A DNA stretch of 64,000 nucleotides, taken from NCBI GenBank assembly GCA_903903925.1, contig CAIVAU010000061.1, positions 21,647-85,646 on the forward strand. The letters are read 5' to 3'. The translations under genes were made by a program, and so were the position numbers. Source of the stretch: an uncultured cyanobacterium (GTDB lineage Bacteria; Cyanobacteriota; Cyanobacteriia; Cyanobacteriales; Nostocaceae). Below the pieces are notes generated by a model. It had not been told where the DNA came from, did no database searches, and saw only the letters and a program-made list of their open reading frames with translations. Positions 43,730 through 53,497 of this stretch are shown piece after piece. Positions within the stretch are counted from its first letter, which is position 1. Every line of letters begins with the position of its first letter.

Positions 43730-43967
43730 ACGACTGAATATCCATCGATTTTAAGCTGACTTGAAGCACAACGAGAGCGTTACATTTTAGAGACAGCTTC
43801 CTTAGAGCTTTGTCTCTAACACGCTTGCCACCAGATTGTCAATCTAGAAGCACTGATTTCAGGATATGCAACTGAAGTACAAATATACTTAAACCAAAGG
43901 CATATTTCTTATTTATCATCCACACAGGCAATCCTTCAGGAGAGTTATGAAGATGGTGAACACTCGG
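43730..43967 (+). pseudogene. Decayed partial duplicate of the gene at 42511
   Basis: About 238 bases match the first 240 bases of the 42511 gene at high identity (ATTTTAAGCT.ACTTGAAGCA, AACGAGAGCGTTACATTTTAGA, GTCAATCTAGAAGC.CTGATT, CACACAGGCAATCCTTCA). The start codon is ACG, an in-frame TGA appears at codon 10, and TAA follows soon after. The match ends at GAAGATGGTGA.AACTC. Confidence 0.85.
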
Positions 43968-44361
43968 AAACATCTGGATCTGATTGATCCCGAATTTCTC
44001 ACTTCCGTTGGTGTGGGAGGTACTTTGCGCCCACACTCCCTGGATTTGTTGATGCTTTCAGTAGAAGTTGGACTGGAGTGGCTAATTAAACACTGCAACA
44101 CCGAAGCTCAAGGAAAGACAGTCTCTTACCGACAGCCAAAAGTTTACTCTGGTGGAAGTGGTCTCAGCGCTCAAAGTCATTTGTGACTGGAGGTTGTTAA
44201 GTGGGTATTAACTGATACTAAGAAAGAAACCAAAGCCGTGGAGATCACGTTTTTATTAACTGTCGTCCCAATTTAACTCTTGAAATTAGAAAAATATATT
44301 GAGCCATTTGATTTATAATTCTAGATCCGTCTCATTAATTATAGAAAAGCTTGAAAGTTGT
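43968..44361. other. Gap between the decayed duplicate and the sigma factor gene
   Basis: After the duplicated part, 43,968-44,186 stays open in one plus frame (TSVGVGGTLRPHSLDLLMLS and on) without matching its parent gene. I do not recognise it and regard it as relic or chance. The rest would contain the sigma gene promoter. Confidence 0.3.
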
Positions 44362-45312
44362 ATGTCCAGCCTGAGTTCCGACATGGTTCGCGTTTATTTG
44401 CAAGAAATTGGTCAGTTTCCATTATTAACATCAGACCAAGAAATAACTTATGGCAGGCAAGTACAGCGAATGATTGCCATTGAGCAACACAAAGATCAGA
44501 TGAGCCAAGAATTGCATCGGGAACCGACGTTAACAGAATTAGCTACTTTTGTGAACAAGAGTGAAACTGAAATAACTCAAATACTTCATCTTGGTCAGCG
44601 AGCCAAACAAAAGATGGTAACAGCGAACCTGCGACTGGTGGTCTCGATAGCTAAAAAATATCAGCGCCGCAATCTAGAATTCTTAGATTTGATTCAAGAA
44701 GGGGCAATAGGTTTACAACGAGGTGTAGAAAAGTTTGACCCCAACCGGGGCTATAAATTATCAACCTATATATACTGGTGGATTAGTCAGGCGATCACAA
44801 GAGCGATCGCAGAAAAATCCCGCACGGTTCGCCTACCGATTCATATCACCGAAAAACTCAATCAAATTAAAAAGGTACAGCGAGAATTATTTCAAACACT
44901 CGGTCGCCGTCCCACTGTCACAGAAATTGCTCAGGCATTGAACTTACAGCCAAGTCAAGTTCGAGAATATCTCAGTGCTGCTAGTGGGACAGTTTCTCTA
45001 GATTTAAAGGTTGGAGATAACCAAGACACAGAACTCAGTGAACTCTTAAGCGATGAGGGTATCTCACCAAATGAACATATCACCCAAGAACTTCTGCGCC
45101 AAGACTTGAATAATTTGTTAGCATCACTTAAACCCATGCAGCGAGAAGTATTAATTTTGCGCTTTGGACTCTTAGATCATCAAGAACAAAGTTTAGCCCA
45201 AATTGGGGAGAAGCTAAATGTTAGTCGAGAGCGAGTTCGCCAAATCCAGCAGCAAGCTATGAATGTTCTGCGTCGTCAACAACCTGAAATTGGACAGTAT
45301 CTATTTTCTTGA
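44362..45312 (+). CDS. Group 2 RNA polymerase sigma factor (RpoD/SigA-related)
   Basis: A 316-residue sigma-70 protein. Region 1.2 begins DMVRVYLQEIGQFPLLTSDQ; region 2 has NLRLVVSIAKKYQRRNLEFL, DLIQEGAIGLQRGVEKFDP and STYIYWWISQAITRAI (-10 recognition and melting); region 3 follows; region 4 ends in REVLILRFGL and VSRERVRQIQQQAM (-35 recognition). It lacks the long region 1.1 of the primary factor, so it is an alternative group 2 type of the kind cyanobacteria use in stress, nitrogen or light responses. ATG 44362 is preferred; an upstream TTG adds 21 residues. It lies 1.1 kb before nifH. Confidence 0.9.
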   Translation: MSSLSSDMVRVYLQEIGQFPLLTSDQEITYGRQVQRMIAIEQHKDQMSQELHREPTLTELATFVNKSETEITQILHLGQRAKQKMVTANLRLVVSIAKKYQRRNLEFLDLIQEGAIGLQRGVEKFDPNRGYKLSTYIYWWISQAITRAIAEKSRTVRLPIHITEKLNQIKKVQRELFQTLGRRPTVTEIAQALNLQPSQVREYLSAASGTVSLDLKVGDNQDTELSELLSDEGISPNEHITQELLRQDLNNLLASLKPMQREVLILRFGLLDHQEQSLAQIGEKLNVSRERVRQIQQQAMNVLRRQQPEIGQYLFS

Positions 45313-45326
45313 AATGTTCAACAAAT

Positions 45327-45422
45327 GTAAGAATACAGGAGTCAGAATTGTTAAACAATCAGGAGATAACAGGATGTGAGTGATAAATTCTGACGAATAT
45401 CTCCTGACTCCTGAATTCTTAC
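45327..45422. repeat. GTAAGAAT/ATTCTTAC MITE-like repeat, short copy
   Basis: Begins GTAAGAATACAGGAGTCAGAATTG and ends CTCCTGACTCCTGAATTCTTAC, so the ends are inverted repeats. The middle (TTAAACAATCAGGAGATAACAGGATG) reads as the reverse complement of the middle of the copy at 45,927. Confidence 0.8.
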
Positions 45423-45848
45423 CAACAAATTTCGCTTCCTCCACACTCTTCATTTAAATAATTAAGAGAATCTAAGATTTTTGATTTTCTTTTCCAGAGT
45501 TAGAATAAATTGGTTAGTTTGGGTTAAAGTAATTATTTTACTAAAAAAAATAATTTTTCACTAGACCAATAAACTCCTGATATGTATGTTATGCTTGCCA
45601 TAGGAATCGAAAAAGTCAAAGTCTAAAAAAACTTCAAGAAAAAATTGAGGCAAGCTCAATCAATCTCTTTTGTTCTGGTAAATCCACTTCACTTTACTGC
45701 AGCTTTTTGTAATGAAGAGATATAACCAGATGAATTAGAATAGTGACCTTTGTAACAAAGTGAAGTCAATTAGAGCTTGCCTGAGTATAAGTCAGCAAGA
45801 TTTAACGAACCTAGCTATAGCGATCCTAAATAATTCATGAGCGTGGAG

Positions 45849-45877
45849 AAACTCGGTTTCTTTAAGAAACCGGGTTT
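45849..45877. repeat. AAACCGGGTTTCTT-type hairpin repeat
   Basis: AAACTCGGTTTCTT and AAGAAACCGGGTTT pair with one mismatch and a 1-base loop. This is a frequent cyanobacterial intergenic palindrome. Confidence 0.7.
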
Positions 45878-45926
45878 CTTGTACTTTGAATCGTCACAAG
45901 TCAAATAGGATTGCTATAACATTACC

Positions 45927-46057
45927 GTAAGAATTCAGGAATCAGAAGTCAGAATTGATCAGGGTTTAGTACCTATCTTTAGGCTCTTGACGACATCCTG
46001 TTATCACCCGATTGTGTAACAATTCTGACTCCTGTATTCTGACTCCTGTATTCTTAC
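45927..46057. repeat. GTAAGAAT/ATTCTTAC MITE-like repeat, full copy
   Basis: 131 bases: left end GTAAGAATTCAGGAATCAGA, right end AATTCTGACTCCTGTATTCTTAC, inverted with few mismatches. The core ATCAGGGTTTAGTACCTATCTTTA...CCCGATTGTGTAACAATT recurs at 40,264-40,410 and in part at 52,986-53,083. Confidence 0.82.
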
Positions 46058-46300
46058 AAATGACCTACCAGATGCGATTACCCTTTGAGTCTGATCAGAA
46101 TGACTCTTTGTCCCATCTAGTAAATCGATAGGAATTAGAACAGTGACTGACCTGAAGTTGTAGCAACCATTGAGAGTGTATTGTCATTTTGGTTGGTTGT
46201 GTGGTTCAGGGAAAACTCTGCGTAAATTTGAATTTCTACTGTAATCACTCTTAACGGTTTGAGCCAACAATTGGGTTTCTGTTACAACAACCGGCAATGA

Positions 46301-47311
<1,011 letters not shown>

Positions 47312-47456
47312 TTAAAAGGAGTCAGAATACAGAATTCAGGAGTCAGAATACAGAATTCAGAATCAATTGAATGGGGATGTAAACCCCTGTACTCACCTAC
47401 CAGTCGTACAGAATTCCCAAGCTGACTCCTGACTCCTGACTCCTGATTTCATGCGA

Positions 47457-47894
47457 TCAGTCCTGGGTGTACCGATCAATGACCTTGGCTAAGTCTGGCA
47501 CCGCATCCTCTACGTGTTTCTTGGCTGAACTGCGGAGTTTGTCGTATGTTCCTCGGACAAGTGCGCGATTACTGTTCTTAATCCTCTCGTCGGTGATGCT
47601 CAGTAACGCATCCGCCACAAGCGAGCGACTAGATACGAAGTGTTCAACCGGGTCAGCCTTCTGCACACCCTCATTCCAGAGGGGATCAAGAGCCGTGAAA
47701 CACTGCGGTAGAAGCATCTCGACAACATAGGGGATGTAACCCGGCTTGACTCCCTTTAGGGCAGCAAAGGCGGTTTTCAGAGCTATGCCACTTATGCCTG
47801 ATTTGGAAGCAAGCTGCACATCTATCATTTTACAGCAGTCATCCACAACTATGGCCTTCTTATTCGGGTTCAAAAGTCCGTCGCTAAGTCCCAT
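47457..47894 (-). CDS. Conserved hypothetical protein (DUF6918-like)
   Basis: A 145-residue helical cytosolic protein. Pieces such as DDCCKMIDVQLASKSGISG, LLPQCFTALDPLWNEGVQ and VADALLSITDERIKNS are well-formed and recall, from memory, the DUF6918 family. Start is ATG at 47894 with AAGGAAG 5 bases upstream. Function unknown. It converges on nifH with a heptamer-type repeat spacer (TGACTCC units at 47,420-47,445) between them. Confidence 0.7.
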   Translation of the reverse strand: MGLSDGLLNPNKKAIVVDDCCKMIDVQLASKSGISGIALKTAFAALKGVKPGYIPYVVEMLLPQCFTALDPLWNEGVQKADPVEHFVSSRSLVADALLSITDERIKNSNRALVRGTYDKLRSSAKKHVEDAVPDLAKVIDRYTQD

Positions 47895-48314
47895 TTTACT
47901 TCCTTCTCTTCTCTCGTGCTCGTAGCCAGTACTGATATTAGATGTTACTATAGCATCACTTTTGTTTTCTGCGCATTACGCCTTGTGGCTAACCATTGGC
48001 TTCGGTTTTTCCCTCTAGCTGTGAGACATATTGGTTACCCGTGATGTCTCAATGTACTTGAAAGAACTTTTTGACACTCCCTGCTCATCAATGTTAAATC
48101 AAAAAATATACTTAGGCGCTGCATAACAGCTTGACTAAAGAAAAAATATAGTTATATAATATTTTCACGAAAGAAAAAGCCAGTTATCAGATGCGTTAAA
48201 GAACACGTAGTAACCTACAGTGTATCAAAAACCTCTTAAGTAATTAAACCTGAGTCAACAGGGGCATTTCTTAACCAAGACTTAAATTATCATTTTTGCA
48301 TCTTTTCTTCCCTA

Positions 48315-48436
48315 CCACCAAAGACTCCCGCAGCGTTGGTACTCAAAGAGCGCGGAAACGTTAAAAGTGGCAAGGAAACAGTTGAGAAATGTCCAATTTC
48401 TTTGCCTACCATAATTGGGGGCTTCTTTTTGGTGCA
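48315..48436 (+). ncRNA. Candidate structured leader or small RNA
   Basis: An outer stem pairs CACCAAAGACTCCC (48,316-48,329) with GGGGGCTTCTTTTTGGTG (48,417-48,434). Inside, GGCAAGGAAA (48,369-48,378) pairs with TTTCTTTGCC (48,397-48,406), and GCG/CGC plus CGTT/AACG can form a third helix near 48,331-48,362. This gives a branched fold closed at its base. A terminator follows at 48,498. No family match that I can name. Confidence 0.4.
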
Positions 48437-48497
48437 TCTATATATGATATGTATGTGACTAAAAACCCATGATTAAAGTTTGTCTTTATAAACAGGC

Positions 48498-48536
48498 AAA
48501 CGCTACCACCGTTGGTACCAGGTTGATAGCGTTTTT
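48498..48536 (+). terminator. Intrinsic terminator upstream of the 48612 gene
   Basis: AAACGCTA and TAGCGTTT form the stem, an inner ACC/GGT pair lies in the loop region, and six T residues follow. It is 75 bases before the next ATG, so it may attenuate that gene or end the structured RNA before it. Confidence 0.65.
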
Positions 48537-48611
48537 TGAGTAGCTTTATTTGTGAAGGGTCTTTTCCAAGGGGTTTTAAGATTTTGAGCGCTAAAAAATT
48601 AGGAGATATTA

Positions 48612-49094
48612 ATGGCTAACAACTTAACTAACGAACAAGCCTTTGAAATAGCGAAGGCTGAAATTAAACGAATTTGGGAAGCAGCTAATAAGTTTTATAT
48701 AGTTTCGGCAGAGTTTAAGGATGGTGACTGGAGATTAATAGTAGGCTGGGTGGACTACTACAATTCAGAATTAATCAACAGTGACCACAAACAACAGTTG
48801 GGGCTGGATTATAACAATAATAATATTCACACTTCATTCATTTATCACCAGACTCAAGTTGTCGTAGGGGTTAATGGAGATGTAAAGACAACTACAGATG
48901 AATTTCTAGATATTAGTGAACATCCAAATTACCAGAGTGAAGATACGGTTGGGGAATTGGTCAGGACACTCGATCAATCTCGAATTGCTCGAAAAATGCT
49001 ATTTCAAAGGCTTACGTTCAAATCAACATTGTACGACTTATTCGCACCTGTGGGTGTGTCAACCACCTTACCATTGTCCTTGAACCACTGGTAA
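48612..49094 (+). CDS. Hypothetical protein
   Basis: A 160-residue protein with a good ribosome site (TTAGGAGATATTA then ATG). Residues 5-30 are helical (EQAFEIAKAEIKRIWEAANK), 31-115 contain strands with aromatic residues (DWRLIVGWVDYYNS, TSFIYHQTQVVVGVNGDVKT), and the tail after about 140 (PVGVSTTLPLSLNHW) looks less ordered. No TM or signal. Family not recognised. It is preceded by a candidate folded RNA and terminator, so conditional expression is possible. Confidence 0.6.
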   Translation: MANNLTNEQAFEIAKAEIKRIWEAANKFYIVSAEFKDGDWRLIVGWVDYYNSELINSDHKQQLGLDYNNNNIHTSFIYHQTQVVVGVNGDVKTTTDEFLDISEHPNYQSEDTVGELVRTLDQSRIARKMLFQRLTFKSTLYDLFAPVGVSTTLPLSLNHW

Positions 49095-49181
49095 GCTTTA
49101 ACGATCAATGGTGCTTTGCATCTCTAGGTGTCACTGAAAAACAGCAACAAAATGCGCTTTCTAATACGGACAGATTTATCA

Positions 49182-50399
49182 TCAAACCCCTTGTTCAATG
49201 CGATTAAATAAATCTGGATTCAATCCATATGTAGCAGGATAATGAGACTTGATTCTTCTAACTGAATCAAGAATACTCGTGGTAGTTGCAGCGAAAATTT
49301 CAGCAATGATCTCATCAAGATAACTTTTTCTTTCTTGGTCTGAATCGTGAAGACTAAAATAATCAGCTAAACAAAACGCTGCCAGTTTTTGGAAGCCTTC
49401 AATGATCAGGACATCCTGTTTTAGAATTTCGTACTCGTTCAGAGGAGCAAGCATTTCCTCAACTCGTTCACAAGTTTCTCTAATATCTGAATTGCTAGGA
49501 GCAAAATTCCTCGCAATTTCCAACAATTGAACTGCTGCTGTCAATAAACCTACATCAGCAAATTTTGCACCAACTCTTGCTATTTCTAACCCCATACCAG
49601 CAAATCGATTTGCTGCGTATTGTTGTGCTTCTTCACTGTCGGGTAACAACGATGCAATTCTCTGTGCTGTTTTTTCTATCTTGTGTGATTCACCACTATA
49701 AAGGTGAACACGGCAGATAAAGAAAAGAGCATCAAAGTTAGAAACATCAGCTTTCCCGTCAGCATTAATAGCACGTTCAGCCCAAGCTATTGCCTCAGAG
49801 TAATTCCTTTCTTCAAGATAAGTACGAGCTATCTCTAGATAATGCTCACAATTGAATGACTCCAGTTTTATGGCTCGTTGAAAGCATTCACGGGCATTTT
49901 GGTACAATTGCGCGTTATGGGAAGCATCTTCATCATGCAAAGACTCAGCTTGTTGTTTATAGACATGACCAAAGTTGCTCCAATAAATCGGCACTTCTGG
50001 GTTCGTTTTAGTTAATGCCCGATACACTTTAACGGCAAAATCCCAGTTCTCTAGGTGAATGTAGCAAAGACCCAGCAGATTGCGAGCGCCATCTGCTGCT
50101 GGTGCTAACATTAACACACGCTGTAATAAAGGAATAGCACTAGACCATTCTTCTTGGTGCATTTTCTCTTCAGCAAGGTTTATCAAGTCTGGAATTTGAT
50201 CCCCATACTGTTGCAGAGAGTCATAATTTTGTCTCTGTTTGGGATCACACAATGTGTTGTAGGCTCCCCGAATTTGCTTAAACTTTTCTGGCTCTTTTTC
50301 TGGGGAATATTTGCGAACTAACCGAAAGTAAGCTCGTTTGATTTCGTCAGCGGATGCTTGGGGCAATACTTCCAGCATCTGATAAAGTTCATATGCCAT
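49182..50399 (-). CDS. J-like domain plus TPR protein lacking HPD
   Basis: A 405-residue cytosolic protein. Residues 1-65 form a J domain (YELYQMLEVLPQASADEIKR, then AYFRLVRKY, FKQIRGAYNTLCDPKQRQNY), but the invariant His-Pro-Asp is Ser-Pro-Glu (KYSPEKEP). Residues 75-290 are TPR-like helical repeats (DGARNLLGLCYIHLENWDFA; ARTYLEERNYSEAIAWAERA), and the end is helical. HPD normally triggers Hsp70 ATPase, so this protein may dock on its Hsp70 without standard stimulation. It is the last gene of the GrpE-like/Hsp70/J operon, 80 bases after the Hsp70 stop. Confidence 0.85.
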   Translation of the reverse strand: MAYELYQMLEVLPQASADEIKRAYFRLVRKYSPEKEPEKFKQIRGAYNTLCDPKQRQNYDSLQQYGDQIPDLINLAEEKMHQEEWSSAIPLLQRVLMLAPAADGARNLLGLCYIHLENWDFAVKVYRALTKTNPEVPIYWSNFGHVYKQQAESLHDEDASHNAQLYQNARECFQRAIKLESFNCEHYLEIARTYLEERNYSEAIAWAERAINADGKADVSNFDALFFICRVHLYSGESHKIEKTAQRIASLLPDSEEAQQYAANRFAGMGLEIARVGAKFADVGLLTAAVQLLEIARNFAPSNSDIRETCERVEEMLAPLNEYEILKQDVLIIEGFQKLAAFCLADYFSLHDSDQERKSYLDEIIAEIFAATTTSILDSVRRIKSHYPATYGLNPDLFNRIEQGV

Positions 50400-50479
50400 T
50401 TTTTATATCGTTTTGTATTCTATCTGCATGTATCTGCGGTTACAATTCTGGATGAGTTATTTTAATTCATGGAAGGGTA

Positions 50480-52228
50480 TTATTCCATGTTATTTTCTAG
50501 GTCAAATAAGAAGTCTACTAGGCGATCGCCTGCTTTTTGTATTTGTTCAGTATTGTCATTGATCAGCGCTTTTTTGAGATCCATGACAATATCCGATAAT
50601 GGTGATCTTTCCTGAGGGGGGATATCTACCATAAACCGATCTGCTTTATTAATTAACCCTTCGTATTCTTTCGCTTTGGCATTCTGTTTCCACAGTTCTT
50701 TGAGGCGAGAAGCTGCATCAGTTATGTCTCGGCTATCCATGCGTATAGCAGATTGAGCATACTCTAACTCTACACTTCTATTAATGTTAGGAATCGTAGC
50801 TTTCAATTTAGCTATGCCATTAACGTCATAGGAAAACTCTACTTTCACTGGATAGGGGTTGCCATCGGGAGCTGGAGGAATATCAGTAATTTCCGCTTTT
50901 ATGCCAGTATTAATAGCATCATTCGCTAGCTTTGCCTTGCCTGTATTGTCTTGATAAAGACGAACTTCAACCCGCTTTTGATCTGCTCTCAGCAGAGAAT
51001 AAGTTTTATTAGTAGAGTAGGGAATCGTTGTATTTGGCTGGATCAAAGGTTCATAGGTCAGCATGTATTGTCTGCCAATTTCACTCACGACTTCAATGCC
51101 TAATCCAAAGGGAGCAACATCCGTAAGAATAATCCCTGAGTCGCTTGAGATTAAACCTTGGACGATCGCAGCGCTAATTGATGCGCCAACGCCAACAGCT
51201 AAGTCAGAACCGACATCTGGGGCTTTCCCTTCTTTCCCAAACATCTCGGATATTAATTGGCGTACTGCAGGGATGTAAGTTGTACCCCCCACCAATAATA
51301 CTCGGTTGATAGCACTGGGACGTAGTTTTTTGGCATTGAGTGCTTGCCGCACACATTGCTTTGCCTTGTCTAATAAAGGGGCGATCGCATCCTCAAACTC
51401 AAGGCGTGTCACTTCTACCTCTAAGTCAACAGATTCGCCATTGCAGGTAGCAAAATACGGAATCCTCAAATGATGCGAAAACGAGTTAGAAAGAACTTTT
51501 TTAGTTTTTTCTGCTGCTTCTTTAAGCGCCCCATAAGCCTTATCAGAAATTTCCGCCCCTAAATTCTCGGCTTGAAATTTCCCCTTCAGCAATGTCATCA
51601 TTGCCTCATCGCAATCCTTACCGCCTAGTTGTGGATTACCAAAACTACATTTAACATCAAGAACACCTCCAACCATCTCCAGCACGGTAATATCTAGTGT
51701 GCCACCGCCAAAGTCAAAAACCACAAGCTGTTCTTCAACATCAATATTTTTGATCCCAAAAGCTAAAGCAGCCGCCGTTGGTTCATTAATCAGGCGAGTG
51801 ATTTTCAGTCCAGCCAATTCACCAGCGTTAAGTGTTGCTTGTCGCGCAGCATCTGGAAAGTTAGCAGGAACAGAAAGCACAACCTCTCGAATCGTTATTC
51901 CTAATGCTTCTTCAGCATTTTCCTTCAGTTTGCGAAGAATCAGCGCCGAAATTTCTTCCGGTCGATACTCTTTATCTAAAAGTCTCACAGTTTCCCCTGT
52001 TCCCATCTTCCTCTTAACTTCCCGAATCCCGCGACCTGATACATCAACCCAACTGCGAGCATCTTCTCCCACAAGCAGTTCACCCTTTTTACTAATAGCA
52101 ACAATTGATGGAATAATTGCCAGTTTTGTCACCGGATCGGAAATCGGGAATGATTCATGATTTCGATAGACACAAATCTCAGATGTAGATGTCCCTAAAT
52201 CAATTCCAATAGCATAATCTTTTATCAT
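50480..52228 (-). CDS. Non-canonical Hsp70 (DnaK-like) protein
   Basis: ATP-driven chaperone of 582 residues. Nucleotide-binding domain 1-375: GIDLGTSTSEICVYR, LINEPTAAALAFGI, VFDFGGGTLDITVLEM and VLLVGGTTYIPAVRQL. The linker region reads ILTDVAPFGLGIEV where DnaK has DVTPLSLGIET, so it is conserved but divergent. The substrate-binding beta domain follows, and the helical lid is shorter than in DnaK (about 638 residues). Together with its divergence this marks a specialised paralogue, not the housekeeping DnaK. ATG at 52228, operon with the GrpE-like gene upstream and the J-TPR gene downstream. Confidence 0.92.
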   Translation of the reverse strand: MIKDYAIGIDLGTSTSEICVYRNHESFPISDPVTKLAIIPSIVAISKKGELLVGEDARSWVDVSGRGIREVKRKMGTGETVRLLDKEYRPEEISALILRKLKENAEEALGITIREVVLSVPANFPDAARQATLNAGELAGLKITRLINEPTAAALAFGIKNIDVEEQLVVFDFGGGTLDITVLEMVGGVLDVKCSFGNPQLGGKDCDEAMMTLLKGKFQAENLGAEISDKAYGALKEAAEKTKKVLSNSFSHHLRIPYFATCNGESVDLEVEVTRLEFEDAIAPLLDKAKQCVRQALNAKKLRPSAINRVLLVGGTTYIPAVRQLISEMFGKEGKAPDVGSDLAVGVGASISAAIVQGLISSDSGIILTDVAPFGLGIEVVSEIGRQYMLTYEPLIQPNTTIPYSTNKTYSLLRADQKRVEVRLYQDNTGKAKLANDAINTGIKAEITDIPPAPDGNPYPVKVEFSYDVNGIAKLKATIPNINRSVELEYAQSAIRMDSRDITDAASRLKELWKQNAKAKEYEGLINKADRFMVDIPPQERSPLSDIVMDLKKALINDNTEQIQKAGDRLVDFLFDLENNME

Positions 52229-52290
52229 ATTCTCGCTTACTCCTTTACTATATTTTGTGTTAGTTATTCTGACTCATCCTCAACAATTAA

Positions 52291-52932
52291 CTATTTTATT
52301 CGTCCTTTTGCCACAACCACCTTTGCTTTCTGAAAGACATTTTCGCCAATTCTGTAACCACATTCAGTACATCTCAAGATATTACCTAGTACAATATCTG
52401 ATTCTTCTTCCTCTACGGCTTCGTGAAATTTTTCATTCAATGATTCATCATACTGTGGAATTATGCGTTCTAGCCCTAGGTTAAATACAGTCCTTTCAAA
52501 CTCAGATAAGATTTTTTCTATTAATTGTCTATTTTCATCATTTTCACAATCTATTGCTCTTTCTAATAAACCAAAGAAATCTATAGCAGATTGTTCCCAA
52601 GCTTGGATTTTTCGTTGGAATTCCCCCTCTTTCTGACGCTGTTCTATCAGTATTTTATCTAGATATTGTTTAACTTTATCGTGTAATTCTTGCACAGCAG
52701 TACTATTTTCTTGTATAGCGACTGTATTTTTATAATACATGCGTATCACTTGTTTAGGGTCTTCTATGTCGATAGAAGTAGCTATATAATTATTTAATGT
52801 TTCTACGATAGAATTTTCTATAGAATTTTTTAAATGTTCATCTATAAACTTCTGGAGTGTATTATTTACAGACTGTTGTATAATTTCATCTATGTTTCGT
52901 GAGTTTTTATCACTAGGTTTTTTGGTATTCAT
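52291..52932 (-). CDS. GrpE-like nucleotide-exchange factor
   Basis: A 213-residue protein. Residues 10-130 are a long charged helix/coiled coil (IDEIIQQSVNNTLQKFIDEH, VQELHDKVKQYLDKILIEQR). The C-terminal 60 residues resemble the GrpE beta-wing: NLGLERIIPQYDESLNEKFH, then CTECGYRIGENVFQKAKVVV, comparable to the GY....R.AKV.V end of GrpE. It is first in the operon before the divergent Hsp70, supporting the call. Cys in place of the usual hydrophobics is unusual. ATG at 52932. Confidence 0.75.
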   Translation of the reverse strand: MNTKKPSDKNSRNIDEIIQQSVNNTLQKFIDEHLKNSIENSIVETLNNYIATSIDIEDPKQVIRMYYKNTVAIQENSTAVQELHDKVKQYLDKILIEQRQKEGEFQRKIQAWEQSAIDFFGLLERAIDCENDENRQLIEKILSEFERTVFNLGLERIIPQYDESLNEKFHEAVEEEESDIVLGNILRCTECGYRIGENVFQKAKVVVAKGRIK

Positions 52933-52985
52933 CTAATTTTATCCTTAAAAGAAGTTTAATTCTATGGAGAAACATAAAACAAATA

Positions 52986-53083
52986 TAAGAATACATGCAT
53001 TAGTCTTCAGGCTCTTGAGATATCGTGTTGTCTCCCGATTGCATGACAATTCAGACTCCTGTATTCTCACGGATGTATTTTTA
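52986..53083. repeat. GTAAGAAT/ATTCTTAC repeat family, degenerate copy
   Basis: Contains ATAAGAATACA at the left, the internal AGGCTCTTGA.ATATCGTGTTGTCTCCCGATTGCATGACAATT and GACTCCTGTATTCTCAC at the right, all matching the 45,927 copy in order. It lies upstream of the GrpE-like gene. Confidence 0.65.
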
Positions 53084-53155
53084 CAACATAAAACAAATTA
53101 GCTTTGCTAATTGTATATCGGTTTAGAAATTCGAGATTATGCACGAATCAAAATG

Positions 53156-53341
53156 TCAAGAAAATTTCATTAAATTTTCACCATGATCGTAACCTACCCT
53201 CCATTGTTCTTGGGTAATTTGGTATTTCTCCATATTGAAGGCTTGAACCATGACTTCATGCTGCGGTCGTTCTGTTTCACGACTTCCTGCTTCAGTTGCA
53301 GGTGAACCCATCAGGAATCTTCCGCTCGGAATGGCTACCAT
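53156..53341 (-). pseudogene. N-terminal fragment of an FGE-sulfatase (SUMF1-type) domain
   Basis: MVAIPSGRFLMGSP followed by ETERPQHEVMVQAF and KYQITQEQW is the opening of formylglycine-generating-enzyme-like domains, which usually extend over 200-250 residues. Here it ends after about 48 residues in unrelated sequence. Non-functional relic. Confidence 0.75.
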
Positions 53342-53497
53342 TTCTAGGTTAATCCCAAGGACGAGTTGTAAATATCTTTGCTGTAATTCTTACCATACCT
53401 CACACATTATTTTGTAGTGTGAGGCATAGTCGTACGAACTGGGTCATGATGACGTTAGCGAGCCCGCAAGGATCATTACGAATTACGAATCACTTGG

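Noticed and set aside
43947..44186. 79-codon plus frame after the decayed duplicate
   Set aside because: It starts inside the pseudogene in another phase and resembles no family; the open length may be chance.
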